Shown: piece after piece, positions 37,355 to 47,864 of the stretch
Layout: each line of letters begins with the position of its first letter
Numbering within the stretch: position 1 is the stretch's first letter
From: Streptomyces sp. CCM_MD2014
GTDB lineage: Bacteria; Actinomycetota; Actinomycetes; Streptomycetales; Streptomycetaceae
Direction: 5' to 3'
Assembly (NCBI RefSeq): GCF_000772045.1
Contig: NZ_CP009754.1
Coordinates: 2,046,001 to 2,110,000 of the forward strand
Length of the DNA stretch: 64,000 bases
Made by a program: the position numbers and the translations under genes
Notes under the pieces: generated by a model
Seen by the model: only the letters and a program-made list of their open reading frames with translations
What the model was told of the DNA's origin: nothing
The model's database searches: none

Positions 37355-38110
37355 ATGCTCGTACTCGCGCACATCAGCGATCTGCACCTGGACGGAAGCC
37401 CGCGGGCCACGGAGCGCGCCGAGCGGGTGCGCGACCGGCTGTGGCGGCTGCCGGGGCGGGTGGACGCGCTCCTGGTGACCGGGGACATCGCGGACCACGG
37501 CACCGAGGCGGAGTACGAGGAGGCCGCTCGCATCCTGGGACTGCGTGACGGCTCCGCGCCGTTCCCCGTGCTCACCTGCCCGGGCAACCACGACAGCCGC
37601 GCTCCCTACCGCAAGGCCCTGCTCGGCCGCCCCGCCGCCGACGGCCCGGTCAACGGCATGCACGTCTTCGACGGCGGCGCGGTCCTGATGTGCGACTCCA
37701 GCATCCCGGGCAGCGACGAGGGGGAGCTGGACGAGGAGACGTACGGCTGGATCGAGGCGTCGCTCGACGGACTCGACGGCGGCCGGCCGGCCTTGCTCGC
37801 CTTCCACCACCCGCCCGCGGCCCTGCACCACCCCCTGCCCGACTCCTACCGGCTGCGCCACTCCGGGCGCCTGGCCGCGCTGCTGGCACGCAGGCCGGGG
37901 ATCGCCGGGCTGATCACGGGTCATGCCCACACGCCCGCGGCCACCGTGTTCGCCGGGCGGCCGCTGGCGGTCGGCCCCGGGGTGACCTGGACGCTGCGGC
38001 TGCCCTGGGAGGGCGATCAGGTCGCGGACCGGGACGCGCCGGTCGGGCTGGCCTACCACGTGCTGGACGACGCCGGCCGCCTCACGAGCCACTTCCGCAC
38101 GGTCACGTGA
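37355..38110 (+). CDS. Metallophosphoesterase (cAMP-phosphodiesterase-like)
   Basis: A 251-residue calcineurin-like phosphoesterase with the complete binuclear metal motif set: SDLHL (Asp9, His11), GDIADH, GNHD, FHHPP and GHAHT. It resembles CpdA-type 3',5'-cyclic-nucleotide phosphodiesterases. GGAGGAG precedes ATG by nine bases. The last eight bases of the gene overlap the last eight of the convergent PDZ gene, so the two stop codons form the palindrome TCACGTGA. Whether cAMP is the substrate is not shown by sequence. Confidence 0.88.
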   Translation: MLVLAHISDLHLDGSPRATERAERVRDRLWRLPGRVDALLVTGDIADHGTEAEYEEAARILGLRDGSAPFPVLTCPGNHDSRAPYRKALLGRPAADGPVNGMHVFDGGAVLMCDSSIPGSDEGELDEETYGWIEASLDGLDGGRPALLAFHHPPAALHHPLPDSYRLRHSGRLAALLARRPGIAGLITGHAHTPAATVFAGRPLAVGPGVTWTLRLPWEGDQVADRDAPVGLAYHVLDDAGRLTSHFRTVT

Positions 38111-38732
38111 CGACGCCCGGTACGGCCGTCAGCTGCTGGTAGCCGCCGCTCTTGTGGCGCACGGTGATGTTGACCTCCTTGCCGGGCTCGGCGCGGGCCA
38201 CGGCGCGGGCGAGATCGGCGGCCGAGTCGACACGGGCCGTTCCGAAGGCCAGCAGCACGTCGCCCCGCACCAGACCCGCCGCGTACCCCGGACCCGGCAC
38301 GTGGACGCCCACGACCCGGGCCCCGGGCCTCTCGTCGTCGACGGCCTCCACGCCGAGCGTCGCGCCGACTGGCGCCGCAGAGGGGGACGCCTCGGACGAG
38401 GGGCCCGCCGGGGCGGCCCGCGTGTCCGTCCCCCTGTCCGTCCCGGCTTCCCCTCCCTTTCCTCGCCCGTCTCCGGCTGCCCCGCCGGGTCCCGGCGCAC
38501 CCGCCTGCCGCTGCAGCTCGGCCAGTTTGCTCATGCCGATCACCGTGGCGCCCACCGTGCCGAGCCCCACGCCCGCGAGGACGAGGACGGTGGCGGTGAG
38601 CACACCGAGCAGCACGGTGACGAGCCGCCGGCGGCGGCGCCCGGCGCGGGGCCGCGCGCCCGTGTCGGGCTCGGTGCCGGGCCCCGGGTCCCGGCCGGGC
38701 ATCGGCTTGGGACGCAACGCTGTCTGTTCCAT
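38103..38732 (-). CDS. Membrane-anchored PDZ-domain protein
   Basis: A 209-residue protein: a Pro/Arg-rich cytoplasmic head, one membrane helix at about 37-62 (LVTVLLGVLTATVLVLAGVG), a Gly/Ala/Pro linker, then an extracellular PDZ domain at about 120-205 with GARVVGVHVPGPGYAAGLVRGD, the carboxylate-binding region. No protease domain is attached, unlike HtrA. It may tether or inhibit a protease or present peptides at the cell surface. It follows geosmin synthase by 75 bases on the same strand and could be cotranscribed. Confidence 0.85.
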   Translation of the reverse strand: MEQTALRPKPMPGRDPGPGTEPDTGARPRAGRRRRRLVTVLLGVLTATVLVLAGVGLGTVGATVIGMSKLAELQRQAGAPGPGGAAGDGRGKGGEAGTDRGTDTRAAPAGPSSEASPSAAPVGATLGVEAVDDERPGARVVGVHVPGPGYAAGLVRGDVLLAFGTARVDSAADLARAVARAEPGKEVNITVRHKSGGYQQLTAVPGVVT

Positions 38733-38807
38733 GGATCGCCTCCGGCAGGTGCTCTACCCGGCGCATCGGCGCGTGACGAGCCACGAAAGAGTGAGACTGA
38801 ACGTCGG

Positions 38808-41018
<2,211 letters not shown>

Positions 41019-41115
41019 CTACCCATGGCCCTCCGGGGGCATCCACCGGGCGACACATGATCACACCATCGCGTGAATCAGCCCGGAATGCGGGAACTTC
41101 TCCCCCGGTCCTCGC

Positions 41116-42324
41116 TCAGCGCCTGACCTGGATCAGCGCGTGTGTCCCGCCCGTTCGCCAGCGCCGCTCGCCGCTCGCCTCCAGCGCGGCCTCGGTCTTC
41201 GCGTCGAGCCCGGTGACCACGTCGGACTTGAGGGTGCGCAGCGCGGCGACCGGGCCGGGGAAGTACGCGGTGACGTCCGCGAAGGAGGTGGTCGGCGGCC
41301 ACCACCGGTCGCCCACCAGGCGCCGGTAGTTGAGGTCTCCCTTGAGGACGGTCACGGTGGCGGCCGCGAAGTCCTCTCGCAGGTCCCCGGGCATGTCCGC
41401 GTACGGCAGCGGGGCACACGAGAAGGGGTGGGCGCGGACGCCGATCCGGCCGTCGGTGAGCGCGGTCCACAGCCGCTCGCCGTGCCCGGCCGCCGTACCG
41501 CCCGCGGCGACGAGCCGCCGCAGGGCGTCGAGCACGTCGGTGGGCGTGGCGTCGGAGACGTAGTACGGGTACGGCTTGACGTGCAGGACGACCCGGTCGA
41601 CGCGGCCCTCGGCGAGGAGGTGCGAGATCAGGAGCAGGTCGGGGACGAGTTCGCGGCCGGCGTTGTCGGCGACCAGGCACAAGGTGGCCGGGTCCCGCCG
41701 TGAAGCTCCCCTCCCGCGGGCCGGGAGCAGGGACCACAGGGTGTCGCTGTCGTCGGCGACGAGGGGTTCCGCCTCGCCCCGGGGGCCGGCGCCCCGGTCG
41801 GAGAGGCGGAAGCCGAGGTCGGCGCGGTTGCCCCAGAGCGAGCCGTGCAGCAGGGCCCGGCCGCGCTCGTCGGCGGGCAGTTCGTCGAGCGCGGCGAGTT
41901 CCTCGTCCGTCTCCGGCGCGTCGAGTTCGGCGAGCTTCGCGGGCCGGAACGGGTCCACGCCCTGCCAGGGGCCGGGGCCGAAGTAGCCGACGGCGTCGAG
42001 GAGCCGGCGGTAGAAGTGGCTCTCGGCCCACAGCCAGGGCACGTCGTACCAGGAGCGGCCGGCGTACGCGTCCATGCCCCAGTGGGCCCAGCGGTCCCGG
42101 TCGCGTCCGGTGGGGTCGGCCGCGGCGGGCAGCGGTTCGACCACGCCGTCGGCGCAGCTCTCGAGCAGCGCGTCGAGCGCCTCGCACCGGCCGGGGTCGA
42201 GGGGGAAGGCGTCCCGCACCTGCCGCACGATGGCGGGGTGCCGCTCGGCGAGCACGCCGTGCGGGAAGGACCCGGGTTCGTTGCCGAGGATGACGGGGGC
42301 GGGCACGGACGGGGTGTCGGGCAT
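41116..42324 (-). CDS. DUF89/ARMT1-like damage-control phosphatase family protein
   Basis: A 402-residue protein of the DUF89 (ARMT1-like) metal-dependent family, whose members hydrolyse damaged phosphometabolites. Family marks are LCLVADNAGRELVPDLLLI and the later VLKGDLNYRRLVGDRWW, which hold the metal-binding Asp and Asn; HVKPYPYYVSD lies between. ATG 42324 is the first in-frame ATG after a repeat region. It ends 106 bases before geosmin synthase and may share its transcript. What it protects against in Streptomyces is unknown. Confidence 0.85.
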   Translation of the reverse strand: MPDTPSVPAPVILGNEPGSFPHGVLAERHPAIVRQVRDAFPLDPGRCEALDALLESCADGVVEPLPAAADPTGRDRDRWAHWGMDAYAGRSWYDVPWLWAESHFYRRLLDAVGYFGPGPWQGVDPFRPAKLAELDAPETDEELAALDELPADERGRALLHGSLWGNRADLGFRLSDRGAGPRGEAEPLVADDSDTLWSLLPARGRGASRRDPATLCLVADNAGRELVPDLLLISHLLAEGRVDRVVLHVKPYPYYVSDATPTDVLDALRRLVAAGGTAAGHGERLWTALTDGRIGVRAHPFSCAPLPYADMPGDLREDFAAATVTVLKGDLNYRRLVGDRWWPPTTSFADVTAYFPGPVAALRTLKSDVVTGLDAKTEAALEASGERRWRTGGTHALIQVRR

Positions 42325-42333
42325 GCACGTCAC

Positions 42334-42437
42334 CGTACCGGTCGGACCACGCCCGGCTCCGTACCGCTCGGACCGCGCCCGGCTCCGTACCGCTCGGACC
42401 ACGCCCGGCTCCGTACCGGTCAGGCCGCGCCCGGCTC
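42334..42437. repeat. Four 26-bp tandem repeats between cprB and the DUF89 gene
   Basis: Four head-to-tail units of 26 bp start at 42334, 42360, 42386 and 42412, each like CGTACCGCTCGGACCACG followed by CCCGGCTC. They differ at one to three positions. The last unit includes the stop codon and final codons of cprB (REPGAA). So the repeat either grew out of the cprB end or eroded it. It fills the whole gap to the DUF89 start. Confidence 0.9.
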
Positions 42438-43067
42438 ACGTTCCAGGCGGGACGCGAGGGTCACGTAGCGGGCGCGCCGGGTCACCGGGACCATGCCCCG
42501 GATCAGGACGTACCACATCCCCGCGAGGCGGCGGGGCTCTCGCTCGGCCGGTTCGAGGGTGCGGCTCACGACGCGGGTGCCGACGATGGAGCAGACGAGG
42601 GTGTGGGCGACGGAGTCGACGTCGAGGTCCGGGTGCACGTCGGACTGCCGCACGGCGTTCAGCAGCCGTGCCGTGGCGATCTCCCGCCACTCGGTGAAGG
42701 GGTGCGGCAGCGGCGGCCGCACCGGGACACCCGCCGTGGCGAGCCGCAGCCCGGCGCGCAGCACCGGTCCCTCGTCGCAGAGCCGGGCCATGCCGAAGGT
42801 GAGGCGCATCAGCGTCTCCAGCGAGGAGTAGCCCCGGCCGTCCAGGTCCTTCGCCAGCCGGCGGGAGGCACGGGACTGCATCTCCATGATGGCGTGGGCG
42901 AGGTCTTCCTTCGCGGCGAAGTGGAAGTACAGGGCGCCCTTGGTGACCCCGGCGTGGGCCACGATCTCGCTCAGGCTCGTCGACTCGTAGCCGTGGCGGT
43001 CGAACAGGTCGGCCGCGGCACCGATGATCGTCGCGCGGGTCTGCTCGGCGCGTAGCTGCCTCGCCAT
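42420..43067 (-). CDS. cprB: Gamma-butyrolactone receptor homologue (TetR family)
   Basis: A 215-residue TetR-type repressor. The DNA-binding domain (about 1-55) has the helix-turn-helix SLSEIVAHAGVTKGALYFHF. Sequence and length match CprB of S. coelicolor (SCO6071), a homologue of the A-factor receptor that affects antibiotic production and sporulation; from memory several residues differ. The ligand pocket lies in the C-terminal half with the conserved Trp of FTEWREIATARLL. The ATG at 43067 begins MARQLRAEQTRATII. Position two genes upstream of geosmin synthase on the same strand, and the 378 bases before it, suggest autoregulation. Confidence 0.93.
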   Translation of the reverse strand: MARQLRAEQTRATIIGAAADLFDRHGYESTSLSEIVAHAGVTKGALYFHFAAKEDLAHAIMEMQSRASRRLAKDLDGRGYSSLETLMRLTFGMARLCDEGPVLRAGLRLATAGVPVRPPLPHPFTEWREIATARLLNAVRQSDVHPDLDVDSVAHTLVCSIVGTRVVSRTLEPAEREPRRLAGMWYVLIRGMVPVTRRARYVTLASRLEREPGAA

Positions 43068-43445
43068 CGGCTGAACTCTCCTGGGCTGGAACTCAACAGA
43101 CCGTGCCGCCTGTCTTAACCCCCTGTACACGATAACTCAATGACTAACTGTCCGTCAGATCCGCCTCGGTGCGGCCGCCGTACACCGCGGCCACCGCGGC
43201 GCGCACACTGCCGGCACCGCGCGGCATACCGCCCGGCATTCCGCTTCGGCCCGCTTTCGCCGCCCCGATCATCACGATGCGGCACCGACAACTGACAACG
43301 GTTCGCTGGTCACTTGACTACCAGCGGTCACACACGGTTTGCTCCGGCCAGGCGAGTTTCACCCGGTTGACGCACCGACCCGCTGATCCGGGCCACCTCG
43401 CTCCGTTCCTCCTGCTCGGCCGCACAGCGAGGTGCCCCCGCCCCC
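43068..43445. other. Divergent region between cprB and the lipoprotein gene
   Basis: These 378 bases hold no gene. An AT-richer zone at 43100-43160 (CGATAACTCAATGACTAACTG) lies before cprB and is its probable promoter. Near the lipoprotein gene a -35-like TTGACT at 43314 falls inside an inverted repeat listed separately. Confidence 0.4.
43304..43326. promoter_or_regulatory. Inverted repeat around a -35-like element
   Basis: CGCTGGT and ACCAGCG, seven bases each, face each other across nine bases that contain TTGACT. This could be an operator for the lipoprotein-conservon genes or for cprB. The binding protein is unknown. Confidence 0.35.
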
Positions 43446-44459
43446 ATGAGTACAGCTCCCCCGCCCTTCCGCTCCTCCGCGCCCCTGCGCATCGCGGCCC
43501 TCGCGACCGCCGTCTGTCTGCTGGGGGCCGGCTGCTCCGCCCTCGGCGGGGACGAGGACGGCTCGGCGGCCAACGCCGCGGGCGGGCCGGGCGGCGAGCG
43601 GATGAAGATCGTGATGGTCACCCACGGCGGTGAGGGCGACGCGTTCTGGGACCGGGTGCGCAAGGGAGCCGAGGCGGCGGCCGCCAAGGACGGCGTCGAC
43701 CTCACCTACGCCGGTGACGCCGACACCGCCGACCAGGCCGACCTGGTGCGGGACGCCGTCCGCGACAAGGCCGACGGCATCGCCGTGACGCTGGCCAAAC
43801 CGCAGGCGATGAAGGCGCCGGTCGCCGAGGCCAAGGCGGCCGGGATTCCCGTGGTCGGCCTCAACTCCGGTATGGACGCCTGGCGTTCCACCGGGCTCCT
43901 GGAGTACTTCGGGCAGGACGAGAGCGTCGCGGGACGGGCCGTCGGCGACAAGCTGAACGACCTGGGGGCCAAGCACGCCCTGTGCGTCATCCACGAGCGC
44001 GGCAACGTCGCGCTGGAGGCCCGCTGTGCGGGGGTGAAGAAGTCCTTCGAGGGCGAGACCGAGATGCTCTACGTCGAGGGCACCGACATGAAGGCGGTCG
44101 GCGCTGCGGTCACGGCCCGGCTGCGGCAGGACACGAGCATCGACGAAGTCGTCATGAACGGAGCGGCGTTCGCCCTCACCGCGGTCGAGTCCGTGGACGA
44201 GGCGGGCAGCAAGGCGCACGTCGCCACCTTCGATCTCGACGAGGACCTGGTCGCCGCCGTCAAACGCGGGGACGTCCAGTTCGCGGTGGACCAACAGCCG
44301 TACCTCCAGGGCTATCTCGCCGTGGACGCGCTCTGGCTGTACCGCACCAACGGCAACGTCAGCGGCGGCGGGGTGGCCCCCGTGCTGACCGGCCCGGCGT
44401 TCGTGACCAAGACGAACGCCGACTCGGTCGCCGAGTTCGCCGCGGGCGGCACCCGGTGA
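43446..44459 (+). CDS. Sugar-type substrate-binding lipoprotein, no linked transporter
   Basis: A 337-residue lipoprotein with lipobox LGAGC near residue 30, so it is attached outside the membrane. The mature part is a type-I periplasmic-binding fold like RbsB: MKIVMVTHGGEGDAFWDRVRKGAE, DLVRDAVRDKADGIAVTLAKP, AKAAGIPVVGLNSG, and VQFAVDQQPYLQGYLAVDAL. These suit a simple sugar or autoinducer-2-like ligand. No permease or ATPase gene is near. The next gene, 69 bases on, is the sensor-kinase-like cvnA, so the protein may present a ligand to that signalling system instead of a transporter. Confidence 0.88.
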   Translation: MSTAPPPFRSSAPLRIAALATAVCLLGAGCSALGGDEDGSAANAAGGPGGERMKIVMVTHGGEGDAFWDRVRKGAEAAAAKDGVDLTYAGDADTADQADLVRDAVRDKADGIAVTLAKPQAMKAPVAEAKAAGIPVVGLNSGMDAWRSTGLLEYFGQDESVAGRAVGDKLNDLGAKHALCVIHERGNVALEARCAGVKKSFEGETEMLYVEGTDMKAVGAAVTARLRQDTSIDEVVMNGAAFALTAVESVDEAGSKAHVATFDLDEDLVAAVKRGDVQFAVDQQPYLQGYLAVDALWLYRTNGNVSGGGVAPVLTGPAFVTKTNADSVAEFAAGGTR

Positions 44460-44528
44460 CCGGGTCCCGCGGCCGACGGCGTCCGCCCGTGTCCGCTTCC
44501 CTTCCCCACCTGATCGCCTAGGACGACG

Positions 44529-47087
44529 ATGTCTGCACGCAAGACACGGAAGACGCAGGAGACACGGGAGACGCCGGCGGGGCGGGAGACGCGGAGAGCG
44601 CGGAGGACAGGCGTCCGGCGCCGTCTCGGCTCCATACGTCTCTCCCTGATCCTCCTGGCCCTGGTGCCCGGCGTCACCCTCGCGGCCGTGTGGGGCGTCA
44701 CGACGGTCCAGATCTTCTCGGAGGGCCTGCGGCTGCGCGCGCAGACGGAGTTGAGCCGCGACACCGGGGCCATGGGCACCGAGGCCACCCTGGCCCTGCA
44801 GAAGGAGCGCAGTCTGTCGGCCGCCTGGCTGGCCGCGCCGGACGGCGACCGTGCGGCGCTGGACGCGCAGCGCAAGAAGACGGACGAGGCGGTGGCCCAG
44901 CTCGTGGGCCAGTCGGACGCGATCGAGAGCGCTCCCGACCGGATCTCGGACCGGCTGTACTCGGTGCTCGGCTCGGTGGGCAGCCTGGAGTACTACCGCA
45001 ACCAGGTGGACGACCCCAGCGACATCACCGCCGAGCAGGCGCTCGACCAGTACACCTCGATCGTCGACGAGCAGATCCACGCCTTCCAGGAGCTCTCCCA
45101 GGTCGACGACGGGGACCTCACCTCCCAGGCGGGTCCGCTGGTCGCCCTGGAGCACGCCGCCGAGCTGGTCTCCCAGGAGGACGCCCGGCTCACCCTGGCC
45201 TGGCCGTCCGACCGGATGGACGAGGAGCAGTGGAACGGCTTCGCCCAGCTGGTGCACACCCGCCGCTGGCTGGTGCAGGACCAGATCGTGCCCTCCCTGA
45301 CCGGCAGCGCGAAGACCCAGACCGAACGCATCCTCGCGAGCTCCGAGTGGAAGTCCCTGCAGGACGTCGAGGACCAGGTGCTCGAGGCCCGCTCGGCGGG
45401 CGGCAACGAGCGGATCGACCTGCCGGACGCGCGGCAGCGCTGGAACACGGCCTTCGCGTCGATCTCCACCCAGTACGCCCAGCTCGTCCGGCAGCAGACG
45501 GACGGCCTCCTCGACCGCAGCGCCGAGGAAGCCCGGGGTCTGCTGATCAAGGCCGGCGTCCTCAGCGCGGGCGGGCTGATCGCCCTGGTGCTCTGCGTCG
45601 TCATGTCCTGGCGCATCACCCGCTCGCTGTCCCGGCGGCTGCGCGGGCTGCGGCTGGCCACCCTCAGGCTGGCGGAGGAAAGGCTGCCCGACGTGGTGGC
45701 GAGGCTGGAGCGCGGCGAGAAGGTCGACGTGGAGTCGGCGACGCCGCCGCTCGACTACGGGCGGGACGAACTCGGCCAGGTCGCACAGGCGTTCAACACC
45801 GCGCAGCGCACCGCCGTGCACACAGCCGTCGAACTGGCCGACACCCGGCGCGGGTTCCAGAAGGTGATCCTGGGCATCGCCCGGCAGAGCCAGAACCTCG
45901 TCAACATGCAGCTCGGCAAGCTGGACGCCCTGGAGCGCGAGCACACGGACCCCGACATCCTCAAGGGCCTGTACGAACTGGACTCCACGGCGAGCCAGTT
46001 GCGGCGCTACGAGGAGAACCTCGTCATCATCAGCGGTGAGCAGCCCCGGCGCACCTGGCGCGAGCCCGTGTCGCTGGTGGACATCCTGCGCAGCGCCGTC
46101 GGCGAGGTCGCCGAGTACCAGCGGGTGGAGCTGCACGCCGACGAGGAGGTGGCGCTCGCCCCGCCCGCGGTGGCCGACGTGATCCACCTGCTGGCCGAGC
46201 TGATCGACAACGCCACCTCGTACTCCCCCGCACCCAACCCGGTCGGGGTGCGGGCGGCGCTGGTGGCCAAGGGCCTGGCGGTCGAGATCGAGGACCGCGG
46301 GCTCGGCCTGTCGGAGGAGGACTACGCCTCGTTCAACGCCCAGTTGGCGGTGGCTCCGCAGTTCGACGTGGTGGCGCTCGCCGACGACCTGCGGCTCGGC
46401 ATGTTCGTCGTGGCCCGCCTCGCGCACCGGCACGGCATCACGGTGACGCTGCGCCCCTCCCCGTACGGCGGGACGACGGCGATCGTGCTGATCCCGCACG
46501 ACATCGTGGTGCGGGAGCCGGTCGGCGGGGCGGACGACAAGGGCGTCACGGCGGACGTCCTCACACCCGAACCGGTCGGCGTGTCCGCCTCGTCCGCCGC
46601 GTCAACCCCGTCCTCGGGGCCGGGGACGGACCCGGCCCGCGGCGGGCGGCCCGTGCGGTCGTCGCGTCCCGCACCCCCCGGCCGGTCCGCGGTCGCGGCG
46701 GGCGCCCCGGGCGGCTCCCGCAACGGTTCGTCCCACGGCGACGAACACGGCGGCCTGGCCCCGCTGCCCCGCCGGGTGCCGCAGACCAGCCTCGCCGCCG
46801 AGCTGCGCGACGAGGACCCCGGCGTCCCCCGGGACGGCGCCGGCGGCGCGGGCGACGACTACGAAGACTTCACGGCCGAGCGCGCCGCCTCGTCCCTCGC
46901 GGGCTTCCAGCGCGGCACGCTGCGGGCCCAGACCGACCCCGACCCCGACACGGACGCCACGGACACGGACACCGGAACCGGCACCGGCACCGGCACCGGC
47001 ACCGGCTTGCCCGTGCCCTCCTCCGCCTCCGCCGCCCCCTCGACTCCCCCCGCCGACCGCCGACCGCCGACGAAGGACACCCGATGA
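44529..47087 (+). CDS. cvnA: Conservon sensor-kinase-like protein CvnA
   Basis: An 852-residue membrane protein. One helix near 38-58 is followed by an external nitrate/nitrite-sensing-type helical domain (about 60-330), a second helix (about 340-360), a HAMP region and a HATPase_c domain (about 450-660; N-box ELIDNATSYSP, G-box EIEDRGLGL and GMFVVARLAHRHG). No phospho-acceptor His box is evident, as is usual for CvnA proteins. The last 190 residues are a disordered tail with a (GT)n run coded by a 6-bp GGCACC microsatellite at about 46975-47010. Its stop overlaps the cvnB start (ATGA). In conservons it recruits the B, C and D proteins at the membrane. Confidence 0.93.
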   Translation: MSARKTRKTQETRETPAGRETRRARRTGVRRRLGSIRLSLILLALVPGVTLAAVWGVTTVQIFSEGLRLRAQTELSRDTGAMGTEATLALQKERSLSAAWLAAPDGDRAALDAQRKKTDEAVAQLVGQSDAIESAPDRISDRLYSVLGSVGSLEYYRNQVDDPSDITAEQALDQYTSIVDEQIHAFQELSQVDDGDLTSQAGPLVALEHAAELVSQEDARLTLAWPSDRMDEEQWNGFAQLVHTRRWLVQDQIVPSLTGSAKTQTERILASSEWKSLQDVEDQVLEARSAGGNERIDLPDARQRWNTAFASISTQYAQLVRQQTDGLLDRSAEEARGLLIKAGVLSAGGLIALVLCVVMSWRITRSLSRRLRGLRLATLRLAEERLPDVVARLERGEKVDVESATPPLDYGRDELGQVAQAFNTAQRTAVHTAVELADTRRGFQKVILGIARQSQNLVNMQLGKLDALEREHTDPDILKGLYELDSTASQLRRYEENLVIISGEQPRRTWREPVSLVDILRSAVGEVAEYQRVELHADEEVALAPPAVADVIHLLAELIDNATSYSPAPNPVGVRAALVAKGLAVEIEDRGLGLSEEDYASFNAQLAVAPQFDVVALADDLRLGMFVVARLAHRHGITVTLRPSPYGGTTAIVLIPHDIVVREPVGGADDKGVTADVLTPEPVGVSASSAASTPSSGPGTDPARGGRPVRSSRPAPPGRSAVAAGAPGGSRNGSSHGDEHGGLAPLPRRVPQTSLAAELRDEDPGVPRDGAGGAGDDYEDFTAERAASSLAGFQRGTLRAQTDPDPDTDATDTDTGTGTGTGTGTGLPVPSSASAAPSTPPADRRPPTKDTR

Positions 47088-47503
47088 CCCGACCCTCCCC
47101 CGCCACGCACACCGAGCTGGACCAGTTGCTCACCGGACTCGTGGAGCGGGTCGCCGACGTGAACCAGGCCGTGGTGCTCTCCGAGGACGGACTGGTCGTC
47201 AGCAAGTCCACCGGATTCCTGCGCGACGACGCCGAGCGGCTGGCGGCGACCGCGTCCGGCCTGATGAGCCTCAGCAAGGGCGTCAGCATGGACTTCCGGG
47301 GCGGACCGGTGCGCCAGGCGCTCATCGAGATGGCCAACGGCTACCTGATACTCACCTCGGCCGGCCCCGGCGCGCACCTGGTCGTGCTCACCGGGCCGAA
47401 CGCCGACGTCGGTGTGGTGGCGTACCAGATGAACATGCTGGTGAAGAAGATCGGCGAGCATCTGAGCGCGGCCCCGCGGACCACCGCCGGCCCCGGCGAG
47501 TGA
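47084..47503 (+). CDS. cvnB: Conservon roadblock/LC7 protein CvnB
   Basis: A 139-residue roadblock/LC7-fold protein: LDQLLTGLVERVADVNQAVVLSEDGLVV, then GGPVRQALIEMANGYLIL and the last helix NMLVKKIGEHL. In bacteria this fold works as a partner or regulator of small GTPases, here CvnD. It overlaps the cvnA stop by four bases and ends one base before cvnC, so the operon is tightly coupled. Confidence 0.95.
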   Translation: MTRPSPATHTELDQLLTGLVERVADVNQAVVLSEDGLVVSKSTGFLRDDAERLAATASGLMSLSKGVSMDFRGGPVRQALIEMANGYLILTSAGPGAHLVVLTGPNADVGVVAYQMNMLVKKIGEHLSAAPRTTAGPGE

Positions 47504-47504
47504 C

Positions 47505-47864
47505 GTGACCGGAGGCGACGCGGCCGGCCGGCTCGTACGGCCGTTCACCCTGACCGGCGGCCGGACCCGGCCCAGCCGCGCCGACTTCACCCTCATCACG
47601 ACGGTGACCGCGGTCGAGCCGCAGCCCACCCGGGCGGCCCGCCCGCAGCCGGAGCACCTGCGGATCCTGCGCCTGTGCGCCGAGCCGGTCGCCGTGGCGG
47701 AGATCGCGGCCCGTCTCGACCTGCCGGTGAGCGTGGTCGTGATCCTGCTCTCGGACCTGCTGGAGGCCGGCCGGATCACCGCCCGGCCGCCGCACCTCGT
47801 CTCCCGCGCCACTCCCGACCTGGACCTGCTGCAGAAAGTGAGGGACGGCCTTGGCCGGCTCTGA
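47505..47864 (+). CDS. cvnC: Conservon DUF742 protein CvnC
   Basis: A 119-residue DUF742 protein, beginning VRPFTLTGGRTRPS and containing a helix-turn-helix-like segment AEIAARLDLPVSVVVILLSDLLEAGRI, the DUF742 hallmark. It is third in the standard A-B-C-D order. The GTG start lies one base after the cvnB stop. Its exact job in conservons is unknown; the helix-turn-helix look may serve protein contacts rather than DNA binding. Confidence 0.95.
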   Translation: MTGGDAAGRLVRPFTLTGGRTRPSRADFTLITTVTAVEPQPTRAARPQPEHLRILRLCAEPVAVAEIAARLDLPVSVVVILLSDLLEAGRITARPPHLVSRATPDLDLLQKVRDGLGRL

